Assembly (NCBI RefSeq): GCF_016887965.1
Contig: NZ_JAFDVD010000022.1
Location: forward strand, 1-64,000
Origin: Phycicoccus sonneratiae
Lineage (GTDB): Bacteria; Actinomycetota; Actinomycetes; Actinomycetales; Dermatophilaceae
Reading direction: 5' to 3'
Length of the DNA: 64,000 nucleotides
Shown: one piece after another, positions 57,682 through 64,000 of the stretch
Position numbering within the stretch: position 1 is the stretch's first letter
How the letters are laid out: every line of letters starts with the position of its first letter
Translations under genes and position numbers: made by a program
Notes under the pieces: model-generated
Told to the model about the DNA's origin: nothing
The model's database searches: none
What the model saw: only the letters and a program-made list of their open reading frames with translations

Positions 57682-59622
57682 TCAGGTTCCGGGGCGGCTG
57701 CGCTCCCAGGCCCGCGCGTACCGGCTGCCCGTCGCGAGGAGCAGGAGCCCCGTGGCGATGAAGGCCACCGAGCGGAGCACGCCGTCGAGGGCGGCGAGGT
57801 CGAAGAGGAAGAGCTTGGCGACGGCGACCGCGCTGAGGAGCAGCCCGCTGCGCAGCGCGAGGTCGGAGTCGCCCGGACGGTCGAGGGAGTGCAGCAGCAG
57901 GGCCGCTGCGGCGGCCATCCACGTCACCGTGGCGACTGCGTGACCGGCGGTGAAGCCGAGCTCCGGGGCGGCGAACCGCTCGCCCGCGAGCGTGCCGGCG
58001 CTGACGAGAGCCGTTGCGGTGGAAGCCAGCCCGACCACCCAGGCGATGACCTGCGCCACCAGGCGCACCTCGGTCGGGACGCCCCGGACGCTGGCCGTGG
58101 CCCACCACGCGAGCGCGACGACACCACCGGCGAGGACGCTGTCGACGAAGGCCACGGGCAGGTCGTGCCGCGACGCGAGGTCGACGGAGACGACGGCGAA
58201 GGGGTGCTGGACCCAGGCGAGGAGGGCGAGGGCGGCGACGCCGGAGCCGATGCCCAGCGAGATCCGCGACCGGGTGACGCCGGCGACCGCGAGGTGGGCG
58301 AGGGCGAGGAGCAGCAGGCCGGTGCCGACGAAGCCGTCGGGCGCGCCGGAGACCACCGCGAGCACGGCGGAGACGGCCCCGCCGACCCCTGCGGTGACGA
58401 CGAGGTGCGGGGCCACCGGCCCGACCGGGCTGCGGCCGAGCACCGTCGCCCCGAGCAGCAGGACACCGGCGACCGCGACGTGCGCGACGGTGGCGAGCGT
58501 GCCGCCCTGCGCGGTGTCGACCGCGAGGGCGCCGACGAGGACGAGGGCCAGCGCGGCGCTCGAGGCGACGTCACCGCCGTCGCGGCGCACCGAGACGGCG
58601 GAGGTGGCGAGGGTGGCGAGCAGCACGACGAGGGCGACGACGAGCAGCGCGACCCGTCCGTCGCGCCCGGTGGCGAGACCGGCACCGGCGAGCAGCGAGA
58701 CGGAGACGGGCAGCGAGCGGCTGACGGTGAGCAGCGGCACGCTCCGGTCGCCCCCGGCCCACCAGCCCGCGACGGCCAGCACGCCGAGCACCGCCGAGAG
58801 GAGCCAGCCCGCCTCACCGGCGACGACCGGCGAGAGGGCCCCGGCCCCGGCGACCATGAGGACGGCGAGCAGCTCGCTGCGCCAGCGCCGGGCGACGGCC
58901 AGGCCGGCGACGGCGACGGCCGTGCACAGCACGAGCCCGAGCACCGGCGGGATCCACCCGTAGTACGCGGTGACGGCGACGACGTCGAGGTAGGCGGCGG
59001 CGGCGCCGGTCGCGACGAGGGCCACCGGCGCGCTCCCCACGGGAGAACCCAGGCCCCGCTCGTGCGCCCCTCCACGCACGCCGAGGCCGCCGAGCACCGC
59101 CGCGAGGAACGCACCGGCCGTGACCCTCGCGCCCGGCCCGAACCAGCCGTGCCGGACCGCGAGGACGAGGAGCATCGCGACCCCCGAGAGGGTTACGACG
59201 GCACCGGAGACGGCGAGGACGCGGGTCACCGCGCCCTCGCGCCGGTACCAGGGCGGCGTCGGTTCGGCGGGCAGCAGCCCACCGATCCCACCGCCGGTGG
59301 GAACCGGGCCGGTCCCTCCCCGGACCGACCCGGCCCACGCGGTGGCCGGGGTGGCACCTCCCTGCGGAACCGCCCCGACCACGACCGGCACCCCCGCCGC
59401 CGGCTGCCCGGCCGGCTGCGGGGGTGCCGCGGGCCCCGCGGACGGGACCCGTGCGGTGGAGGGCCGCACGGCCGCCGCGGGCGTGGTGCCCGCCATCGGG
59501 GTGACGGCGCCACGCTCGAGCTCGGCCCGCATCCGGGCCAGCCCGTTGCCGACGGAGTACATCCGCTGCATCGCGTCGGCGAACTCGCGCTCGAGGCGCG
59601 CCACGTCATCCCGCTGGGTCAT
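57682..59622 (-). CDS. DUF2339-like polytopic membrane protein
   Basis: A 646-aa protein. An N-terminal helical segment (Leu-Glu-Arg-Glu-Phe-Ala-Asp-Ala-Met-Gln-Arg-Met) and a Pro/Ala-rich linker to about residue 120 are followed by some 16-18 hydrophobic helices to the C-terminus. The layout matches DUF2339-type predicted membrane proteins, whose function is not established. ATG 59622 lies just downstream of the HtrA terminator. GC bias is extreme even for this window. Confidence 0.78.
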   Translation of the reverse strand: MTQRDDVARLEREFADAMQRMYSVGNGLARMRAELERGAVTPMAGTTPAAAVRPSTARVPSAGPAAPPQPAGQPAAGVPVVVGAVPQGGATPATAWAGSVRGGTGPVPTGGGIGGLLPAEPTPPWYRREGAVTRVLAVSGAVVTLSGVAMLLVLAVRHGWFGPGARVTAGAFLAAVLGGLGVRGGAHERGLGSPVGSAPVALVATGAAAAYLDVVAVTAYYGWIPPVLGLVLCTAVAVAGLAVARRWRSELLAVLMVAGAGALSPVVAGEAGWLLSAVLGVLAVAGWWAGGDRSVPLLTVSRSLPVSVSLLAGAGLATGRDGRVALLVVALVVLLATLATSAVSVRRDGGDVASSAALALVLVGALAVDTAQGGTLATVAHVAVAGVLLLGATVLGRSPVGPVAPHLVVTAGVGGAVSAVLAVVSGAPDGFVGTGLLLLALAHLAVAGVTRSRISLGIGSGVAALALLAWVQHPFAVVSVDLASRHDLPVAFVDSVLAGGVVALAWWATASVRGVPTEVRLVAQVIAWVVGLASTATALVSAGTLAGERFAAPELGFTAGHAVATVTWMAAAAALLLHSLDRPGDSDLALRSGLLLSAVAVAKLFLFDLAALDGVLRSVAFIATGLLLLATGSRYARAWERSRPGT

Positions 59623-59647
59623 GGCGAGAACCCTGCCGGGCGCACGG

Positions 59648-59694
59648 ACGGGGCGCCTGAGTACGGGGACTCATCCCGTCCTCAGGCGCCCCGT
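59648..59694 (-). terminator. Terminator of the RR-HK-HtrA operon
   Basis: A perfect 14-base-pair stem (59648-59661 with 59681-59694) encloses a 19-base segment that itself contains ACGGG/CCCGT. It begins 14 bases after the minus-strand stop of the HtrA gene. Confidence 0.65.
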
Positions 59695-59707
59695 GGGGCC
59701 GCGGCGG

Positions 59708-61126
59708 TCAGCCGCCGCTGGTGTCGCGCGCGACGAGGGTCGCGTCGACCTCGATGCTCTTGCCGCCGCGCAGGACCGTCAGCTTCACGGGGCTGCCCAC
59801 GGTCTGCTCGCGGACGTAGCCGACGAGCGACTCCGCGGAGTCGACCGGGTCGCCGTTCACCGCGACGATGACGTCGCCCTTCTGGAGACCGGCCTTCGCC
59901 GCGGGCGTCCCGGCACCCACCGACGTCACCTCGGCACCGGCGCGGGTCGCCGAGCCGTCGGAGGCGGTGCCGTTCTGCGGGGTCACGCCGAGGTAGGCGT
60001 GCTGGGCCGTCCCGGTGTCGATGAGCTGCTTGGCGATCGACTGCACCTCCGCGACGGGGATGGCGAAGCCGATGCCGATCGACCCCGACTGCCCGCCGGA
60101 GGACGCCCCGAGCGAGGCGATCGAGGAGTTGATGCCGACGAGCCGGCCCGAGGAGTCGACGAGCGCGCCGCCGCTGTTGCCGGGGTTGATCGCCGCCGAG
60201 GTCTGGATGGCGTTGGTGACGACCGGTTCGGCGGAGGACTGCTGCTGCTGGAACCCGCCGTTGAACGGGTCCTGCTGCTGCTGCGAGTCGTCCTCGGCCT
60301 GGGTGGTCACCGGGCGGTTGAGGGCGCTGACGATGCCCGTCGTCACGGTGCCGGCGAGCCCGAGCGGGTTGCCGACGGCCATGACCGGGTCACCGACCTT
60401 CAGTGCCTCGGAGTCGCCCATCGCGACCGGCGTGAGCTCGGAGGGGGCCTTGTCGATGGTGATGACCGCGAGGTCGGTCGAGGGGTCGGTGCCCCGGACC
60501 TGTGCGGAGTAGGTGCGGCCGTCGGCGAGGGTCACCTGGAGCTTCTGCGCGCCGCTGACGACGTGGTTGTTCGTCACGACGTGACCGGAGCCGTCGATGA
60601 TGACGCCGGAGCCCTGCGCCGTGCCCTGGGCGAGCTGCGCGGTGATCGCGACGACGCTCGGGGAGACCGCGGCGGCCGTGGCCGTCCAGTTCGGCGCCGA
60701 GGCGTCGGCCTGGGTCACCGGCCCGGTGTCGGTGCCGCGACCCAGCTGCGTGGAGGACGACGCAGAGGAAGGGGACTGCGTGTCGTCCCACAGCCGGGTC
60801 GCGGCCACCGTGCCGCCCGTGGACAGGAGGGCGGCGAGGACCGCGACGGCGGTGAGCTCCGCCGTGCGGCGACGTCCGGTGCCCCGGGAGGGGGTGCCCG
60901 GGGCACCGGACGGCCCCGACGGTCCGTACGGCCCCGACGGAGGGGGAGGGGCCATCGGACCGGACGGGGCGTTCTGGGGGAACGGTGCCTGCGGCACCGG
61001 GGCGGTCGGCGCGGCCTCGCCCGTCGGACGGGGGGTGGTCGTCGTTCCGCCGTGGGGCGTGTACCACTGGGGGGTCGGCCACTGCTGGCCGGACCGGTCC
61101 GGGGTGGGGGGCTGCTGGTCGCTCAT
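59708..61126 (-). CDS. Membrane-anchored HtrA-like serine protease with PDZ domain (PepD-like)
   Basis: A 472-aa S1C protease. Residues 1-85 are a Pro/Gly-rich cytoplasmic tail, one TM spans about 91-110, the protease domain carries the triad His189 (Asn-Asn-His-Val-Val), Asp219 (Ser-Thr-Asp-Leu-Ala-Val) and Ser319 (Gly-Asn-Ser-Gly-Gly-Ala), and a PDZ domain covers about 375-465. A Gln-rich loop (near 278-298) is inserted before the active Ser. It handles misfolded envelope proteins. Order RR-HK-HtrA matches mycobacterial mprA-mprB-pepD, where the protease feeds back on the sensor. Start ATG 61126 with AAGGAG. Confidence 0.92.
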   Translation of the reverse strand: MSDQQPPTPDRSGQQWPTPQWYTPHGGTTTTPRPTGEAAPTAPVPQAPFPQNAPSGPMAPPPPSGPYGPSGPSGAPGTPSRGTGRRRTAELTAVAVLAALLSTGGTVAATRLWDDTQSPSSASSSTQLGRGTDTGPVTQADASAPNWTATAAAVSPSVVAITAQLAQGTAQGSGVIIDGSGHVVTNNHVVSGAQKLQVTLADGRTYSAQVRGTDPSTDLAVITIDKAPSELTPVAMGDSEALKVGDPVMAVGNPLGLAGTVTTGIVSALNRPVTTQAEDDSQQQQDPFNGGFQQQQSSAEPVVTNAIQTSAAINPGNSGGALVDSSGRLVGINSSIASLGASSGGQSGSIGIGFAIPVAEVQSIAKQLIDTGTAQHAYLGVTPQNGTASDGSATRAGAEVTSVGAGTPAAKAGLQKGDVIVAVNGDPVDSAESLVGYVREQTVGSPVKLTVLRGGKSIEVDATLVARDTSGG

Positions 61127-61190
61127 CGCCGGTGGTCTCCTTCTGCTCGACTGCACCCCACCCAACGCCCCCGAGGTGGGCGCGGGCTGG

Positions 61191-62639
61191 TCAGCGGCTG
61201 GGAGTCCGCTGTGCGAACCGGACGACGAAGGTCGCGCCCCCGCCGGGGGTCTCGGCGACGCCGACGCGACCCCGGTGGCCGGCCACGATGGCCGCGACGA
61301 TGGCCAGGCCCAGCCCCGTGCCGCCGCCCTGGCCGCGACCGCGCGAGGGGTCGACGCGGAAGAAGCGCTCGAAGACCTTCGTCGCGATGTCGGGCGGTAC
61401 GCCGGGTCCGTGGTCGCGCACCTGCAGCACCGACTCGTCGCCCTCGTGGCCGACGACGACCTCGACGGGCGTGCCGGTCGGGGTGTGCCGCAACGCGTTC
61501 GCCACGAGGTTGGTGACGACCTGACGCAGCCGGGCCTCCGAGCCGCGGACGACCGTGGGCTCGACGCCGCCGGTCAGGCCGACGAGGGAGATGCGCCGCT
61601 CGGGCGCCCGGGCGCGTGCGTCGGCCACCGCGTCGGCGGCGAGGACGGTGAGGTCGACGTCGGTGTGCTCGACCTCGGGCTCCTCGTCGAGGCGGGCGAG
61701 GGTGAGCAGGTCCTCGACGAGCTCGCCCATCCGTCCGGACTCGGCCTCGATGCGGGCCATCGCCGATCCGACGGCCTCGGGGTCGCGGACCGCGCCCTGG
61801 CGGTACAGCTCGGCGTACCCGCGGACGGTGGCCAGCGGGGTGCGCAGCTCGTGGGAGGCGTCGGCGACGAACTGGCGCATCCGGTCCTCGCTGGCCTCGC
61901 GCACCGCGAACGAGGACTCGACCTGGCTGAGCATCACGTTGAGGCTGCGCGAGAGCGAGGTGACCTCGTCGTCGGCCTGGCGCACCGGGACGCGCTGGGT
62001 GAGGTCGCCCTCGGCGATGGCGGCCGCGGTGTCCTCGATGCGGCGCAGCGGCCGGAACGCCCGGCGCACCGCGAAGTGGCCGAGGACGAGGGAGAGGACG
62101 AGGGCCACCGTGCCGAGCAGTGCGGTGGACACGAGCAGCCGGGTCACGGTGTGCGACACCGGCTCCAGCGGCACCCCGACGGCGACGACGGCGTCGGTGC
62201 CGCTGACCCGCGCCGCGATGAAGCGCCAGCGCAGCCGGCTCTCCTGCGACCCGACGGTGAACGGCTCCTGGTCGGTGACGCGCGGGTCGTCGGCGTCGAG
62301 GAGCGGGACGGCCGGTGAGACGGACGAGCCCGTCGGGAGCTTCGGGACCGCCTGCTGGTCGCCGCTCTGGAGGACGACGGCGTAGCTCGTGGGCAGCACG
62401 TCGGCGTCGCCGCGCCGCAGGTCCGACAGGGCCTGGGTGGCGACCGGCTGGAGCACGCTGCGCAGCTCGGAGTCGACGCGGTCGTCGAGGTCGCTCTTGA
62501 GGAGGTAGGCCGTGATGAGGCTCGTCGAGAGCAGGGCCGCGCCGACGAGGACGCCGACGATGAGCAGCAGGCGGGTGCGCAGCGGCACCGCCTCGAGCCG
62601 GGTGACGACCCGGGCGACCGGCCGGGACGGCGGTGCCAT
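61191..62639 (-). CDS. Sensor histidine kinase (MprB-like)
   Basis: A 482-aa kinase. TM1 is about residues 22-44, the extracytoplasmic sensor about 45-170, TM2 about 172-192, HAMP follows, then HisKA with phospho-His in Asp-Ala-Ser-His-Glu-Leu-Arg-Thr-Pro-Leu near 262, and HATPase with Asn-Leu-Val-Ala-Asn-Ala and Gly-Gly-Gly-Thr-Gly-Leu-Gly-Leu-Ala. ATG 62639 overlaps the response regulator stop by one base. Position before an HtrA protease supports an envelope-stress role. Confidence 0.92.
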   Translation of the reverse strand: MAPPSRPVARVVTRLEAVPLRTRLLLIVGVLVGAALLSTSLITAYLLKSDLDDRVDSELRSVLQPVATQALSDLRRGDADVLPTSYAVVLQSGDQQAVPKLPTGSSVSPAVPLLDADDPRVTDQEPFTVGSQESRLRWRFIAARVSGTDAVVAVGVPLEPVSHTVTRLLVSTALLGTVALVLSLVLGHFAVRRAFRPLRRIEDTAAAIAEGDLTQRVPVRQADDEVTSLSRSLNVMLSQVESSFAVREASEDRMRQFVADASHELRTPLATVRGYAELYRQGAVRDPEAVGSAMARIEAESGRMGELVEDLLTLARLDEEPEVEHTDVDLTVLAADAVADARARAPERRISLVGLTGGVEPTVVRGSEARLRQVVTNLVANALRHTPTGTPVEVVVGHEGDESVLQVRDHGPGVPPDIATKVFERFFRVDPSRGRGQGGGTGLGLAIVAAIVAGHRGRVGVAETPGGGATFVVRFAQRTPSR

Positions 62640-63352
62640 CAGGCCTGCGGGGGCAGCCGCAGGACGTACCCGACGCCGCGCTTGGTGTGGATGAGCGAGG
62701 GCGTGCCCTCGACGTCGATCTTGCGGCGCAGGTAGGAGATGTAGGACTCGACGATGCCGGACTCGCCGCGGAAGTCGTAGTCCCACACGTGGTCGAGGAT
62801 CTGCGCCTTGGACAGCACCCGGTTGGGGTTGAGCATGAGGTAGCGCAGGAGCTTGAACTCGGTGGGGCTGGTCTCGATGACGCGGGTGCCGCGCCGGACC
62901 TCGTGGCTGTCCTCGTCGAGCTCGAGGTCCTCGAACCGCAGCACGGGGCGGTCCTCCTCGAGGTCCCCGCGGGTGCGCCGGAGGACGGCGCGGATGCGGG
63001 CGACGACCTCCTCGAGGCTGAACGGCTTCGTCACGTAGTCGTCGCCCCCGACGGTGAGGCCCTTGATCTTGTCGTCGACCGAGTCGCGGGCGGTGACGAA
63101 GACGATCGGCAGCTGCCGGCCCTGGTCGCGCAGCCGGCGGGTGACGGTGAAGCCGTCCATGTCGGGGAGCATGACGTCGAGGACGCAGAGGTCGGGCTGG
63201 TGGTCGTCCGCGACGCGCAGGGCCTCCGAGCCGCTCGCCGCCGTCGCGACGTCGAACCCGGCGTAGCGCAGCGAGGTCGCGAGGAGCTCGCGGATGTTCG
63301 GCTCGTCCTCGACGACGAGGAGCCGGGCCTCGGGGGGCTGGGTGGCGGTCAC
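62639..63352 (-). CDS. OmpR family response regulator (MprA-like)
   Basis: A 237-aa regulator. Receiver pocket Glu-Asp-Glu is near residue 15, phospho-Asp in Val-Leu-Asp-Val-Met-Leu-Pro near 59 and Lys in Val-Thr-Lys-Pro-Phe near 110. The winged helix ends with Thr-Lys-Arg-Gly-Val-Gly-Tyr-Val-Leu-Arg. GTG 63352 follows GGGAG. It is the first gene of the three-gene stress operon. The 73-base leader contains CTCAGG-type short repeats that could be autoregulatory sites, but I cannot confirm an MprA box. Confidence 0.93.
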   Translation of the reverse strand: MTATQPPEARLLVVEDEPNIRELLATSLRYAGFDVATAASGSEALRVADDHQPDLCVLDVMLPDMDGFTVTRRLRDQGRQLPIVFVTARDSVDDKIKGLTVGGDDYVTKPFSLEEVVARIRAVLRRTRGDLEEDRPVLRFEDLELDEDSHEVRRGTRVIETSPTEFKLLRYLMLNPNRVLSKAQILDHVWDYDFRGESGIVESYISYLRRKIDVEGTPSLIHTKRGVGYVLRLPPQA

Positions 63353-63425
63353 GACTCCCAGTCTCGGGGCCGTTCCTGAGAGTCGGCTGGACGTCGACTG
63401 GGTGTTTCGCCCCGGACCCGCCCGG

Positions 63426-64000
63426 TCAGTAGCTGTTGCCGTCGTACTCGTAGTCGTAGGAGGAGGACGAGCTGTCGGTGGCGATGCCCCACGCGATGAG
63501 CCCGATGAAGGCCAGCACGGTGATGCCGATGCCGACGGCGAAGGCGATCCAGCCGGCGCGGGTCATCCGGCGCGAGCCCTCGGGGTCGCTGTCCTGCTTG
63601 GTCAGTCCGATGATGCCGAGGACGAGCGAGGGGATGTTCAGGACGCCGCAGCAGAAGAGGACGGCGACGCCCGAGAGGATCGTGAGGACGAGCGCACCGG
63701 TGTTGCGCTGCGGGACGCCGTAGACCGATGGCGCACCGGCGTACGGGTACGGCCCCGGGGCGGCGTACGGCGCCTGGCCCGCCGGGCCGGGACCCGGCGG
63801 CGGGGTCTGGGGCGGGTACGCGCCGTAGGGGGAGGGGTCGGCCGGCGGTGGGGTGTACCCACCGGTCGGCGCGCCCCACGGCGGCGGGGCCGGGGCCGGG
63901 CCGGGCGGGGTGGGCGGGCCGTCGGCGGGGGCGCCGTAGGCCGGCCGGTCGTAGCTCGGCTGCTCGTAGCTGGGGGTCGCGTAGGTCGGCTGCGAGTAGC
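63426..64000 (-). CDS. DUF4190-like membrane protein, N-terminus beyond the window
   Basis: A minus-strand frame open from the right edge to the TGA at 63428-63426, about 190 codons visible and no start inside. The visible N-terminal part is very rich in Pro, Gly and Tyr with spaced Tyr (Gln-Pro-Ser-Tyr, Arg-Pro-Ala-Tyr). Two membrane helices follow (Ala-Leu-Val-Leu-Thr-Ile-Leu ... Gly-Ile-Ile-Gly-Leu and Ala-Gly-Trp-Ile-Ala-Phe-Ala ... Ile-Ala-Trp-Gly), joined by a charged loop with Asp-Pro-Glu-Gly-Ser-Arg-Arg, the DUF4190 layout. The tail is Ser-rich then Tyr/Asp-rich. Other frames here are shadows. Confidence 0.82.
   Translation of the reverse strand, partial: YSQPTYATPSYEQPSYDRPAYGAPADGPPTPPGPAPAPPPWGAPTGGYTPPPADPSPYGAYPPQTPPPGPGPAGQAPYAAPGPYPYAGAPSVYGVPQRNTGALVLTILSGVAVLFCCGVLNIPSLVLGIIGLTKQDSDPEGSRRMTRAGWIAFAVGIGITVLAFIGLIAWGIATDSSSSSYDYEYDGNSY

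Noticed and set aside
63349-63879. Basic Arg/Pro-rich minus-strand frame at the right edge
   Set aside because: The alternative frame encodes a coherent DUF4190-like protein with two membrane helices; this one is a shadow.

Overview
The window is chromosomal DNA from a high-GC actinobacterium. Most open frames have strong G/C third-position bias, many genes start with GTG, and start/stop overlaps (GTGA, TGATG) are common. Actinobacterial marker genes are present: a WXG100 protein, a DUF3263 protein, a pit/small-membrane/DUF3349 operon like Rv0545c-Rv0543c, an mprAB-pepD-like stress operon, and a CIRCE-controlled GroEL without an adjacent groES. A member of Micrococcales (for example Intrasporangiaceae) would fit, but the genus cannot be fixed from sequence reading alone. 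No rRNA, tRNA, CRISPR array, transposase or integrase was seen.

Layout. 1-1.15 kb: visibly less GC-rich islet with a truncated minus-strand gene, a hypothetical gene and a DUF2716 gene. 1.18-8.4 kb: two divergent IclR regulators, then a compact operon for the lower meta-cleavage pathway of aromatic catabolism (hydratase, acetaldehyde dehydrogenase, hydroxy-oxovalerate aldolase, oxalocrotonate decarboxylase, tautomerase, hydroxymuconic semialdehyde dehydrogenase). It lacks a ring-cleavage dioxygenase. Two copies of CGTTCC-N7-GGAACG flank the regulators. 8.4-17.5 kb: redox genes, namely SDRs, a cytoplasmic sulfite-oxidase-like molybdoenzyme with its flavin reductase, a GAF-type activator divergent from an NTF2-flavin monooxygenase fusion, a 3-hydroxyisobutyrate-dehydrogenase-like enzyme and aldose 1-epimerase. 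A G24-CG-C17 tract at 14.02-14.07 kb is either an extreme hairpin or an assembly scar. 17.5-26.5 kb: a two-component pair encoded convergently with overlapping 3' ends, gabT with a palindromic operator, an MFS transporter, a lipoprotein, an acyl-CoA dehydrogenase, an SGNH esterase and uracil-DNA glycosylase. 26.5-29 kb: arsenic resistance, arsR divergent from arsI-acr3-arsC. 29-34.4 kb: HAD phosphatase, PLP decarboxylase, DUF3263, and the phosphate transporter operon preceded by a textbook-like PHO box. 34.4-43.2 kb: a sugar ABC importer (binding lipoprotein, two permeases, its own ATPase), a PHP metallohydrolase and a GH38 alpha-mannosidase in one operon behind tandem operator-like dyads. 43.2-45 kb: groEL behind two CIRCE elements. 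45-64 kb: a DesKR-like system with a methyltransferase and a membrane protein, PhoD-like phosphatase, LolD/FtsX-type ABC exporter, GNAT, solo WXG100, cysM, MBL-fold hydrolase, DUF4031-Nudix fusion, HD protein, DUF2339 membrane protein, the RR-HK-HtrA operon, and a DUF4190-like membrane protein running off the right edge.

How the parts work together. The IclR/meta-cleavage block would turn ring-cleavage products into pyruvate and acetyl-CoA. The mannosidase operon would import and cut alpha-mannosides. The ars, mprAB-pepD and groEL loci form stress-response modules. Many genes (17554, 20233, 21681, 24878, 29701, 49989, 53354, 54389, 56222) have a TANNNT -10 hexamer only 6-8 bases before the start codon, which implies widespread leaderless transcription in this organism. 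Nothing here clearly amounts to a wholly new defence or mobile system. The most unusual items are the convergent overlapping two-component pair, the Mo-enzyme/flavin-reductase cassette, the PHP-GH38 coupling, the SD-sequestering repeat at the left edge and the poly-G/poly-C tract.
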